41,250 nucleotides of DNA, from the NCBI GenBank assembly GCA_964416315.1, contig CAYQDR010000029.1:1-41250 (forward strand). The letters run 5' to 3'. The notes under the pieces were generated by a model. The model was given only the letters and a program-made list of their open reading frames with translations. It was not told where the DNA came from and ran no database searches. The position numbers were made by a program, and so were the translations under genes. This document shows, one piece after another, positions 1 through 9,667 of this stretch. The DNA is from CAYQDR01 sp964416315. Lineage in GTDB: Bacteria > Methylomirabilota > Methylomirabilia > Rokubacteriales > DASRDR01. How positions within the stretch are numbered: the stretch's first letter is position 1; every line of letters begins with the position of its first letter.

Positions 1-1032
1 TTCGTGGGCGGCCACGACGAGCGCGAGCAGACGCTGAACCAGCTCCTGGCCGAGATGGACGGCTTCGACGCGTCCAAGGGCGTTATCATCATGGCGGCGA
101 CCAACCGGCCCGAGGTGCTCGATCCCGCCCTGCTCCGGGCGGGCCGCTTCGACCGCCAGGTCGTCGTGGACAGGCCGGACGTCCGCGGGCGCGCGGCGAT
201 CCTCCAGGTGCACGTGCGGGGCGTCACGCTCGCGCCGGGCGTGGACCTCCAGGTGATCGCGGCGCGCACCCCCGGCTTCGCCGGGGCGGACCTCGCGAAC
301 ATCGTCAACGAGGCGGCGCTCCTGGCCGCGCGGAAGGGCAAGGACGCGGTGGAGATGGCGGACCTCGAGGAGGCGATCGACCGCGTCGTCGCCGGGCTGG
401 AGCGGAAGAGCCGCGTCCTGTCCGAGACGGAGCGCGACATCGTGGCCCATCACGAGATGGGCCATGCGCTGGTCGCCTCTTCGCTCGAGCACACGGACCC
501 CGTGCACAAGGTGACGATCATCCCGCGCGGCGTGGCGGCCCTGGGGATGACCTACCAGCGTCCTACCGAAGACCGCTACCTCCTCCGGCGCTCGGAGCTG
601 GAGGACCGGATCGCCGTGCTGCTCGGGGGCCACGTGGCCGAGGAGCTCGTCTACGGCGAGCTCTCCACCGGGGCGCACAACGATCTCGAGCGGGCGACCG
701 AGATGGCCCGCCTCATGGTCACGCGCTTTGGGATGTCGGAGCGGCTCGGCCCCCTCACCTTCGGGAACGACGGCGGGTCGACGTTCCTGCGGAAGAACGG
801 GCTCCCGTGGGGCGGCGGGGGCGAGCGCGAGTACAGCGAGGAGACCGCCCGCGCCATCGACGAGGAGGTCCGCCAGATCGTCGAGCGGGCGTACGCCCGG
901 GTGCGGGGGCTCCTCGCGGACAAGAAAGAGATCCTGCTCCACGCCGCGGCCGTCCTCAAGCAGCGGGAGACCCTCGAGGGCGAGGAGCTCCGCCGGCTGC
1001 TCGCCGGCGAGCCGGTCGCGGTCGGGAGCTGA
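1..1032 (+). CDS. ftsH: ATP-dependent zinc metalloprotease FtsH, C-terminal part (5' truncated by window edge)
   Basis: Membrane-anchored AAA+ protease that extracts and degrades misfolded membrane and cytosolic proteins. The window opens inside the AAA module: the second region of homology (GGHDEREQTLNQLL, then MAATNRPEVLDPALLRAGRFDRQ) is present, while the transmembrane part and the Walker motifs lie to the left. The M41 peptidase follows, with the zinc motif HEMGH at codons 151-155 of the visible frame and the third ligand, an Asp in GAHNDLE, at about codon 228. The usual motif is HEAGH, so Met sits at the variable position. No start codon is visible and the frame is open from base 1. It ends with TGA just before a stem-loop and degP, suggesting a shared proteostasis transcript. 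Family assignment is certain; the N-terminal half cannot be judged. Confidence 0.97.
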   Translation, partial: FVGGHDEREQTLNQLLAEMDGFDASKGVIIMAATNRPEVLDPALLRAGRFDRQVVVDRPDVRGRAAILQVHVRGVTLAPGVDLQVIAARTPGFAGADLANIVNEAALLAARKGKDAVEMADLEEAIDRVVAGLERKSRVLSETERDIVAHHEMGHALVASSLEHTDPVHKVTIIPRGVAALGMTYQRPTEDRYLLRRSELEDRIAVLLGGHVAEELVYGELSTGAHNDLERATEMARLMVTRFGMSERLGPLTFGNDGGSTFLRKNGLPWGGGGEREYSEETARAIDEEVRQIVERAYARVRGLLADKKEILLHAAAVLKQRETLEGEELRRLLAGEPVAVGS

Positions 1033-1048
1033 TGGGGACACTGTGTTG

Positions 1049-1067
1049 GGGGGAGCCGCGCTCCCCC
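1049..1067 (+). other. Stem-loop between ftsH and degP
   Basis: Perfect 7-bp inverted repeat GGGGGAG-CCGCG-CTCCCCC. It is followed by a further G-run that could pair with the C-run instead, an attenuator-like choice. There is no T-tract, so it is a weak terminator at best. An imperfect GACAC/GTGT palindrome lies just upstream at 1037-1046. Its role is unproven. Confidence 0.4.
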
Positions 1068-1090
1068 GTGGGGGTGACGGAGGGACGAGC

Positions 1091-2566
1091 ATGATGCAAC
1101 TCAGAAGGCGCACCCTGGGTACCCTGCTGGTCGTGGCGCTCCTCACCGGGGCCGGGCTCGGCGCCTACGGGGCATCGAGCTTCGCGCAGTCCGGCGCGCC
1201 GCTGGCCCGCCTCGAGCAACCGCCGATCATCCCGGTGGCCGCCCCGGAGAGCTCGAGCACGTTCCGGCAGGTCGCCGCGGCCGTGGCCCCGGTCGTGATC
1301 AACATCAACACGGTCACGGTCGTCCGGGGTCCGTTCACCGGGCCCCGGACGCCGATGGAGGAGTTCTTCGGCGAGGAGTTCTTCCGCCGCTTCTTCGGCG
1401 ACCCGCGCGAGCGGACGCAGCGGAGCCTCGGCTCGGGCGTGATCGTGGACCCCTCGGGGATCGCGCTGACCAACGCCCACGTGGTGGAGGGGGCCTCGGA
1501 GATCGAGATCGTCACGGCCGACGGCAAGAAGCACAAGGCCAAGGTCCTCGGCGCCGATCAGAAGAGCGACCTCGCCGTGCTCCGGATCCTGGGCGGCTCG
1601 AACTACCCGGCAGCGCGGCTGGGTAACGCGGACGCGGTGCAGGTGGGCGACTGGGTGCTCGCGATCGGCAGCCCGTTCGGGTTCACCCAGACCGTGACGG
1701 CGGGAATCGTCAGCGCAAAGGGGCGCGTGCTGGGCCAGGGCCCGTTCGACGACTTCCTCCAGACCGACGCGGCGATCAACCCGGGCAACTCCGGCGGGCC
1801 GCTCGTGAACATGCAGGGCGAGGTCATCGGGATCAACACGGCGATCGTGAGCCGCTCGGGTGGGTCGCTCGGGATCGGCTTCGCCATCCCGATCAACCTC
1901 GCCCGGAAGATCTACACCGAGCTGACGACGCGGGGGAAGGTCACCCGAGGGTGGCTCGGCGTCAGCGTGCAGGCATTGACCCCGGAGCTGTCGAGGAGCT
2001 TCGGCGCCAGGGACGAGAGCGGGGTGTTGATCGCCGAGGTGCTGCCCGGCAGCCCGGCCCAGAAGGGCGGCCTCCAGGCCGGCGACATCATCCTGGACTT
2101 CAACGACAAGCGCGTGCGGGTGCCGAGCGACCTGCAGCGCGCGGTCGGCCTCACCGAGCCCGGCAGCGCGGTCAGGGTGAAGGTCTTCCGGGAGAAGGCG
2201 GAGCGGACGGTCGAGATCAAGATCGGCGACGCGCCCGACGACGCGGAGGCGGTGGCCCGCTCGGCGCCGCGGGCGAAGAGCCTGCTCGGGCTCGACGTCA
2301 AGCCGCTGACGCCCGAGATGGCGCGCCAGCTCGGGATCCGCTCGGGCGAGGGGGTCGTGGTCGCGGCGGTCGATCTGGGCAGCCCGGCGGACCAGAGCGG
2401 GATCCAGCCCGGGGACGTGATCCGCGAGCTCAACCGCCACAAGGTCGCGACGCTCGCGGAATTCGAGCGGCTCACGCGCGGGCTCAAGCCGGGCGACCGC
2501 GTGACGGTCCTCCTCCAGCGCGGCGGGACGGCCCTCTTCGTCGCCTTCACCGTCGGCCGCGGCTAA
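1091..2566 (+). CDS. degP: DegP/HtrA-family periplasmic serine protease with two PDZ domains
   Basis: Trypsin-like protease of the cell envelope that degrades or chaperones unfolded exported proteins. 491 aa from ATG 1091, which has GGAGGG about 6 nt upstream; a second ATG follows at once. Residues 1-30 form a signal peptide or anchor (RRR, then a Leu/Val/Ala-rich stretch). The catalytic triad is visible: His130 (TNAHVVEG), Asp160 (KSDLAVLR) and Ser234 (NPGNSGGP). A Phe/Glu-rich segment at residues 88-105 (EEFFGEEFFRRFFGD) is typical of the LA loop of bacterial Deg proteins. PDZ1 covers about 300-385 and PDZ2 about 400-490. It follows ftsH by 58 nt and precedes dnaJ and clpB, fitting a stress-protease cluster. 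DegQ or MucD would be an equally good name. Confidence 0.95.
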   Translation: MMQLRRRTLGTLLVVALLTGAGLGAYGASSFAQSGAPLARLEQPPIIPVAAPESSSTFRQVAAAVAPVVININTVTVVRGPFTGPRTPMEEFFGEEFFRRFFGDPRERTQRSLGSGVIVDPSGIALTNAHVVEGASEIEIVTADGKKHKAKVLGADQKSDLAVLRILGGSNYPAARLGNADAVQVGDWVLAIGSPFGFTQTVTAGIVSAKGRVLGQGPFDDFLQTDAAINPGNSGGPLVNMQGEVIGINTAIVSRSGGSLGIGFAIPINLARKIYTELTTRGKVTRGWLGVSVQALTPELSRSFGARDESGVLIAEVLPGSPAQKGGLQAGDIILDFNDKRVRVPSDLQRAVGLTEPGSAVRVKVFREKAERTVEIKIGDAPDDAEAVARSAPRAKSLLGLDVKPLTPEMARQLGIRSGEGVVVAAVDLGSPADQSGIQPGDVIRELNRHKVATLAEFERLTRGLKPGDRVTVLLQRGGTALFVAFTVGRG

Positions 2567-2575
2567 AGCCTCGGA

Positions 2576-2592
2576 GGGGGGCTTCGCCCCCC
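2576..2592 (+). terminator. Rho-independent-like terminator after degP
   Basis: Hairpin GGGGGGC-TTC-GCCCCCC begins 10 nt after the degP stop and is followed by TTGTT. A nearly identical hairpin (GGGGGGC-TCC-GCCCCCC) recurs inside the tandem repeat near 28.8 and 29.0 kb, so this is a reused element in the genome. The rest of the gap to dnaJ (2593-2794) is G/C-rich with no gene seen. Confidence 0.6.
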
Positions 2593-2761
2593 TTGTTCGG
2601 GTCACCCCCGCCCGCCTCGCCCCGGGAGGGCTCGACGGGCGGCACCCTCGAGGGGGGCCGACGGCGCTCCGGGCGAATCCCGGCCCTTCGCCCTTCGGCG
2701 AAGGGATCGCGCCTGCCTCCCCCCGGCCAGCGCCGACGCGGGCCTGCCGCTGCCCGTCTGA

Positions 2762-2767
2762 TAGAAT
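2762..2767 (+). promoter_or_regulatory. Possible -10 box of dnaJ
   Basis: TAGAAT in a short A/T-rich break within very GC-rich sequence, 27 nt before the dnaJ ATG. No convincing -35 lies 16-18 bp upstream. A weak AAAGG ribosome-binding site lies between the box and the start. Confidence 0.3.
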
Positions 2768-2794
2768 CGGAGTGTCCAGAAAGGTTCACGCCTG

Positions 2795-3853
2795 ATGGCT
2801 GTCGCATACAAGGACTACTACAAAATCCTCGGCGTCGAGAAGACCGCCGACGCCAAGGCGATCAAGCAGGCCTACCGCCGGCTCGCCCGGAAGCACCATC
2901 CCGACATGAACCCGGGGAGCAAGACGGCGGCCGAGCGCTTCAAGGAGATCAACGAGGCGTACGAGGTCCTCTCGGACCCCGAGAAGCGCCGGCGGTACGA
3001 CAGCCTCGGGCCCGATTGGGAGCGCTACGCCCAGGGCTTTCCCGGCGGAGGCGCGGGGTTCCGGCGCGGCGACCCCGGCGGCTTTCGCGTTGACGTCCGT
3101 GAGGGCGACCTCGGCGACTTCTCCGACTTCTTCCGAACGTTCTTCGGTGACCTCGGCGCGCGCCGGAGCCCGTTCCAGGACCTGGAGGAGGAGCTCGGCG
3201 GGCTGGGCCGGGGGCCGCGCGCGCGGGGGGCGCGGCGGGGCGCGGACGTCCAGGCCGCCGTCGAGATCTCGCTCGAGGAGGCGGCGCAGGGGACCAGCCC
3301 GGCGGTCGAGCTGGAGGTGGTCGAGCCGTGCGCGACGTGCGGCGGCACGGGGCGCCGGGACAGCGCGGCGTGCCCGACCTGTCACGGCGCCGGCGAGGTC
3401 CGGGGCATGCGCCGGCTCGAGGTGAAGATCCCCGCCGGCGTCCGCGACGGCTCGCGCGTCCGGGCCGCCGGCGAGGGCGGCGCGGGCTCGGCCGGCGGCT
3501 CGCGGGGCGACCTCTACCTGCAGGTCCGCGTGCGTCCCCATTCGCTCTTCGAGCGGCGCGACGACGACGTCCACGTCGAGCTGCCGATCGCGGTGTGGGA
3601 GGCCGCCCTCGGCGCGGAGGTGGAGGTTCCGACGCTCCGCGGGAAGGTGACGATGAAGATCCCCCCGGAGACGACGAGCGGCAAGACCTTCCGCCTGCCC
3701 GGTTACGGGATTCCCCACCTGAAGGGCGGCGGCCGCGGCGACCAGCTCGTGCGCGTGAAGCTCGTCATGCCACAGGGGCTCACCCCCCGCGAGCGCCAGC
3801 TCTTCGAGGAGCTGCGCCGGCTCCGGCCCCAGGCGCCGCGGGACGGCGTGTAG
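2795..3853 (+). CDS. dnaJ: DnaJ/Hsp40-family co-chaperone with a half-size zinc region
   Basis: Stimulates DnaK ATPase and delivers unfolded clients. 352 aa from ATG 2795. The J-domain is at residues 1-70, with HPD at 35-37 (RKHHPDMNPG). A Gly/Phe-rich linker follows at about 80-125. Then come only two CxxCxGxG repeats (CATCGGTG at 179-186, CPTCHGAG at 193-200) where canonical DnaJ has four, so one zinc centre instead of two. The C-terminal substrate-binding beta-sandwiches cover about 200-345. It is intermediate between DnaJ and CbpA. No dnaK or grpE lies in the window; the next gene is clpB, a partner of the DnaK system. Likely co-regulated with clpB, but clpB has its own promoter. Confidence 0.92.
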   Translation: MAVAYKDYYKILGVEKTADAKAIKQAYRRLARKHHPDMNPGSKTAAERFKEINEAYEVLSDPEKRRRYDSLGPDWERYAQGFPGGGAGFRRGDPGGFRVDVREGDLGDFSDFFRTFFGDLGARRSPFQDLEEELGGLGRGPRARGARRGADVQAAVEISLEEAAQGTSPAVELEVVEPCATCGGTGRRDSAACPTCHGAGEVRGMRRLEVKIPAGVRDGSRVRAAGEGGAGSAGGSRGDLYLQVRVRPHSLFERRDDDVHVELPIAVWEAALGAEVEVPTLRGKVTMKIPPETTSGKTFRLPGYGIPHLKGGGRGDQLVRVKLVMPQGLTPRERQLFEELRRLRPQAPRDGV

Positions 3854-3868
3854 CGCGCGCCTCCGAGG

Positions 3869-3886
3869 GTGTCGGGCACCCGACAC
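3869..3886 (+). terminator. Perfect palindrome after dnaJ, possible terminator
   Basis: GTGTCGGG-CA-CCCGACAC, 8-bp arms, 16 nt after the dnaJ stop, followed by TTTG and abutting the -35 of the clpB promoter. It may end dnaJ transcription, or be an operator upstream of the promoter. Confidence 0.5.
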
Positions 3887-3887
3887 T

Positions 3888-3916
3888 TTGACAACCCCCT
3901 GACCGGCCGCTAGACT
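3888..3916 (+). promoter_or_regulatory. Sigma70-type promoter of clpB
   Basis: A perfect -35 TTGACA (3888-3893), a 17-bp spacer, then -10 TAGACT (3911-3916). The predicted start, near 3923, lies directly in front of the inverted repeat at 3925-3953. This is the best-looking vegetative promoter in the window. Confidence 0.75.
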
Positions 3917-3924
3917 TTGCTCAG

Positions 3925-3953
3925 GGATCCCGCGTGTCGTCCGCGCGGGATCC
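3925..3953 (+). promoter_or_regulatory. 10-N9-10 inverted repeat in the clpB leader, candidate heat-shock operator
   Basis: Perfect arms GGATCCCGCG and CGCGGGATCC separated by 9 nt, lying at the predicted transcription start and 33 nt before the clpB ATG. The geometry resembles CIRCE (9-N9-9, the HrcA operator) but the sequence is different. It may bind another repressor, or form a 5' UTR hairpin that melts with heat. Confidence 0.6.
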
Positions 3954-3986
3954 ACGTGTGTTGAGGCAGGGGAGGCGTTCCCGGCG

Positions 3987-6587
<2,601 letters not shown>

Positions 6588-6659
6588 GCACCAACCCGCC
6601 CCGGGTCCTGCCGCCGGGCTTGCCCCGCGCGCCCGGGCTCCGGGCCCCTTTCGCACGCG

Positions 6660-6689
6660 CCTTCCGCAATTCTCACGAATTGCGGAAGG
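6660..6689 (+). terminator. Perfect 12-bp-arm palindrome downstream of clpB
   Basis: Arms CCTTCCGCAATT and AATTGCGGAAGG with a 6-nt loop, 73 nt after the clpB stop. The A/T-rich inner arms contrast with the surroundings. It has no T-tract. It lies between clpB and convergent minus-strand genes, so it may serve as a bidirectional terminator. The rest of 6588-6836 holds only the gamma-glutamyltransferase tail. Confidence 0.5.
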
Positions 6690-6775
6690 ACCACCGTGAG
6701 AGGACCCCCTATCCGCCCGGGACCCCGCGGGGCTCGCCCGACGTCACCCGGGGCGGGTCGGGGGGGGGCTCGTAC

Positions 6776-6829
6776 CTACCAGGCGAGGGCGCAGGAGTCG
6801 CGGCGCGGATCAGCCGCCGCCCAGCGCGG
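6776..6829 (-). pseudogene. Orphan 3' tail of a gamma-glutamyltransferase-like gene
   Basis: The minus-strand frame reads PRWAAADPRRDSCALAW then TAG, almost the same as the true C-terminus of the intact gene at 7435 (VRWAAADPRRDSYALAW then TGA). Over about 46 nt I count 5 differences, mostly at third codon positions, so this is the remnant of a diverged paralogue rather than a fresh copy. The rest of that gene is absent; the M23 stop codon lies 8 nt further on. Confidence 0.7.
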
Positions 6830-6836
6830 CCTGCCG

Positions 6837-7433
6837 CTACGCTGATCCGGGACAGGGCACCGGGAACGTGAGGCGGGTCCCGGGATAGGGGCGCCCTGCG
6901 CGGAAGCACGGGTCGCCCTCGACCCAGTAGGCACGCGGGTTGTCCCAGCCTGCGCCGATCCGGTTCCCGCAGCGCCCCGCCGGGCGGCGACAGACGCCGA
7001 AATGCAGGTGCGGCGTCGTGGCGTTCCCGGTCATCCCCGACCGCCCGAGCGTCTCGCCCCGGCGGACGGTCTGCCGCTCGCCCACGGCGATCGCCGAGAG
7101 GTGGAAGTAGACGGTCGCGAGGTCGTCGGCGTGGGCCACGACGACCAGCTTTCCCGAGCTCCGCTCCGCGCCGATCCGGATCACCGTGCCGTCGGCCGCC
7201 GCCAGGACGGGCGTTCCCGGCCGCACGCGGATGTCGATCCCGTAGTGCTGGGAGGCCCGGGACCCGCGCCAGTCGCCGAACCCCGAGATGATGAGGGGCC
7301 GCAGAGCGCTGCCCGCCGGGAGCGACGAGTCAGCCGGGCTCGGCCGCGTGGCGCACCCGGTCGCCGCGAGGACGAGGAGGAGCGCCGAGGCGCGGCCCAG
7401 GGACCGTCGGTGGGGGGTATGACCCCCGCGCAC
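6837..7433 (-). CDS. M23-family (LytM/NlpD-like) metallopeptidase lipoprotein
   Basis: Likely a peptidoglycan endopeptidase, or an amidase activator, attached to the envelope. 198 aa from a GTG start. The lipobox LAATGC places the lipidated Cys at 27 after a basic and hydrophobic signal. The M23 motifs are complete: His63 and Asp67 (HYGID), His111 (YFHL), and His142/His144 (PHLHFGV), so it should be catalytically active. It starts 1 nt after the stop of the gamma-glutamyltransferase gene (TGA then C then GTG), so translation is probably coupled. The last gene of a three-gene minus-strand unit. Confidence 0.88.
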   Translation of the reverse strand: MRGGHTPHRRSLGRASALLLVLAATGCATRPSPADSSLPAGSALRPLIISGFGDWRGSRASQHYGIDIRVRPGTPVLAAADGTVIRIGAERSSGKLVVVAHADDLATVYFHLSAIAVGERQTVRRGETLGRSGMTGNATTPHLHFGVCRRPAGRCGNRIGAGWDNPRAYWVEGDPCFRAGRPYPGTRLTFPVPCPGSA

Positions 7434-7434
7434 G

Positions 7435-9195
7435 TCACCAGGCCAGGGCGTAGGAGTCGCGGCGGGGATCGGCCGCGGCCCAGCGCACGCCGGCGTCGTC
7501 CACGCGCACGAGGCACACCGCGCCCGCCCGCCACTCCCACTCCGGCCAGCGGGCCACCGTGTGCCCGAGCCCGGTGAGGGCGTCCCCGGTCGCCTCGGGG
7601 ATCCGCCCCTCCACCGTCACGCGGCCCGGGAAGTAGCGGTGCGGCCAGAAGGAGTCCGGGAAGGACTGGGTCGCGAAGCGCGGCGCCTCGACGGAGAGCT
7701 GCGGGGTCATGCCGAACACGAGGACGTTCAACAGGACCTGGAGCATCGCCTGGGTCTGCACGTCGCCGCCGGGCGTCCCGAAGGGCATGACGAGGCGCCC
7801 GTCCTTGAAGACCATCGCCGGGTTCGGCGTGAGCCGCGGACGCTTGCCCGGGGCGACGGCGCTCGGGTGCTCGGGGACGAGCCACGACTGGGAGCCGCGA
7901 GAGGAGACCGCGAGCCCCGTGCCCGGGATGACCGGCGTGTCGGTCGAGACGTCGCTCGGGGTGGCCGAGAAGGCGTTGCCGTCCCGGTCCACGACGGCGA
8001 TGTAGGAGGTGTCGAGATTCGACCGTCCGCTGCCCGTCCCCTTCGGCCCCGTCCATGAGGGCAGGACGGCCTGCCGCCCCGCCGGGTCGCCGGGCGGCGG
8101 CATCTCGCGCCAGGCCCGGCGCTCGTCGAGGAGGCTCCGGCGCAGCTCGCCGTAGGCCGGGTCGAGGAGACCTTCCGCGGGGACCTTCACGTGACGCGGA
8201 TCCCCGTAGTAGGCCTCGCGGTCGGCGAAGCCGAGCTTCATCGCCTCGGTGACGACGTGGATGTAGGCGGGCGAGTTGTGGCCGAGCGCTCGGAGGTCAA
8301 AGCCGGCGAGGATGTTGAGCATCTGGAGGAGCACGGGCCCCTGGCACCAGAAGCCGCAACTCCAGACCTCGTAGCCGTCGAAGCGCGTCATGCAGGGCGC
8401 CTCGACGCCCGCCCGGAACTCGGCGAGGTCCTCTCGCGTCAGGAGCCCGCCCTCTTGCTCGTGGTAGCGCACGATGGCGGCGGCGACGTCGCCGCGGTAG
8501 AAGGCGTCGCGGGCGGCCTGGAGGCCCGCGGCGCGGCCGCGCTTGCGTTCGGCGTGGTCCTGGCCGGCCATGTAGGTGAGCGTCCGCGCGAGGTCGGCCT
8601 GGACGAAGCGCTGGCCGGGCGCGGGCGGGCGGCCGTTCGGGAGGAAGATCGGCGCCGACGTCGGCCACCGGCGGTAGCGTGCCTCGTTCTCCCGGATGAT
8701 CTGGGCGACGAACGGGCCCATCGGGAAGCCGTCGCGGGCCAGCTCGATCGCGGGCGCGGCCACCTCGGCGAACCCCATCGTCCCGAAGCGCTCGAGCGCC
8801 GTGATCCAGGCGTCGGGGGCCCCCGGCACGACGGTCCTGAGGAGACCTTCCGGGATCTGGCCGCCGCACTCCCGCTGGAAGAGCTCGACACTCGCCCGGC
8901 GCGGCCAGGGTCCCAGGCCGGACACCGTGGCGACCTCGCGGCGCCGGACGTCGTAGATCATGATGGGTGCCACCCCGGCGAAGCTCACGATGTCGGGGTG
9001 GACGACGTCGAGCGCGATGCCGCCCGCGACGCCCGCGTCCACGGCGTTGCCGCCGGCTTCCAGGATCCGGAACGCCGCGAGCGTTGCCAGGGGGTGCCCC
9101 GAGGCGACGGCGTGACGCGTGCCGAGAGCATCCGGGCGGAGGGCGCGGCCGTGGGGGCCCGTGCTGACGCGCTCCTGGGCGGAATCGACCGACAT
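7435..9195 (-). CDS. Gamma-glutamyltransferase-family N-terminal-nucleophile hydrolase
   Basis: Family that hydrolyses or transfers gamma-glutamyl groups (glutathione and related amides) and self-cleaves at a Thr. 586 aa from ATG 9195, chosen because GAGG lies 5 nt upstream and it clears the upstream gene; another ATG at 9234 would overlap that gene by 32 nt. The N-terminal SGHPLATLAAFRILEAGGNAVDA block is typical. The autocleavage site is LDTSYIAVVDRDGNAFSATP, with Thr as nucleophile, and SRGSQSWL and TPGGDVQTQAMLQ segments follow. There is no signal peptide, so it is probably cytoplasmic, unlike E. coli Ggt. The active site departs somewhat from classical GGT, so an acylase specificity is possible. 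Confidence 0.9.
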   Translation of the reverse strand: MSVDSAQERVSTGPHGRALRPDALGTRHAVASGHPLATLAAFRILEAGGNAVDAGVAGGIALDVVHPDIVSFAGVAPIMIYDVRRREVATVSGLGPWPRRASVELFQRECGGQIPEGLLRTVVPGAPDAWITALERFGTMGFAEVAAPAIELARDGFPMGPFVAQIIRENEARYRRWPTSAPIFLPNGRPPAPGQRFVQADLARTLTYMAGQDHAERKRGRAAGLQAARDAFYRGDVAAAIVRYHEQEGGLLTREDLAEFRAGVEAPCMTRFDGYEVWSCGFWCQGPVLLQMLNILAGFDLRALGHNSPAYIHVVTEAMKLGFADREAYYGDPRHVKVPAEGLLDPAYGELRRSLLDERRAWREMPPPGDPAGRQAVLPSWTGPKGTGSGRSNLDTSYIAVVDRDGNAFSATPSDVSTDTPVIPGTGLAVSSRGSQSWLVPEHPSAVAPGKRPRLTPNPAMVFKDGRLVMPFGTPGGDVQTQAMLQVLLNVLVFGMTPQLSVEAPRFATQSFPDSFWPHRYFPGRVTVEGRIPEATGDALTGLGHTVARWPEWEWRAGAVCLVRVDDAGVRWAAADPRRDSYALAW

Positions 9196-9202
9196 GGCCT
9201 CG

Positions 9203-9604
9203 CTATCCGAGCACGGATGCGGCGGGGCGGTCAACCCGGACGCGGGCCGGCATCGCCAGCCCGTCGACGGGCACGAGCCGCTGCGTCACCGGGTCCACCG
9301 CGAGGAACAGGCTCTCGAGGGCGACCGCACCGAGGAGCGGCGGCCCTTTGGGGGCGATGAAGCATGGCGTGGTGACCTCGCGGCCTTCGAGGCTGAACCG
9401 GACCTCTCCGACGGGCCAGACCTCTCTCGACCCGCCGGCGAGGCGGACGCGCTGGAACCGCCGGGGCGCCACCTCCAGCCGTGCCGCCAGGGACCGGGGA
9501 AGCACGAGGAGCGTGGCCCCCGTGTCCACGAGAAGCTCCACCTCTTCGCTCAGTCCCGTCGGGCCCGTCAGCCGGCCCGTCACGCTGAACTGCCCCACCC
9601 GCAT
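9203..9604 (-). CDS. Retropepsin-like (clan AA) aspartic protease
   Basis: 133 aa single-lobe protease that would need to dimerise. The active-site motif is VDTGATLLVLP at residues 24-34, followed by a beta-rich body and the second hydrophobic-Gly signature LLGAVALESL. Bacterial relatives are often annotated as clan AA aspartic proteases of unknown substrate. It lies 7 nt upstream of the gamma-glutamyltransferase gene and begins the unit. Its ATG is only 6 nt after a TAGAAT box, so the mRNA may be leaderless. Confidence 0.8.
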   Translation of the reverse strand: MRVGQFSVTGRLTGPTGLSEEVELLVDTGATLLVLPRSLAARLEVAPRRFQRVRLAGGSREVWPVGEVRFSLEGREVTTPCFIAPKGPPLLGAVALESLFLAVDPVTQRLVPVDGLAMPARVRVDRPAASVLG

Positions 9605-9610
9605 GCCCCT

Positions 9611-9639
9611 ATTCTATGCGAGCCCGCACGTTTTGACAC
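9611..9639 (-). promoter_or_regulatory. Minus-strand promoter of the aspartic protease gene
   Basis: On the minus strand, -10 TAGAAT (9616-9611) with a 17-bp spacer to GTGTCA (9639-9634), a 4/6 match to -35. It overlaps the divergent promoter at 9633-9661, so the two directions may compete. The start codon is 6 nt past the -10. Confidence 0.5.
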
Positions 9640-9661
9640 CAACTCGCACGGGTGCTACCGT
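9633..9661 (+). promoter_or_regulatory. Plus-strand promoter of the C26 hydrolase gene
   Basis: A perfect TTGACA (9633-9638), 17-bp spacer, then TACCGT (9656-9661). The GTG start codon begins 6 nt later, at 9668, which is about where transcription should start. No ribosome-binding site can fit. Confidence 0.55.
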
Positions 9662-9667
9662 GAGCGC

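Noticed and set aside
3925..3953. A true CIRCE element
   Set aside because: Spacing is alike but the arms do not match TTAGCACTC/GAGTGCTAA.
9119..9667. An N-terminal extension of the C26 hydrolase by 183 codons
   Set aside because: The extension overlaps two minus-strand genes, has shadow-like composition, and the promoter lies at 9633-9661.
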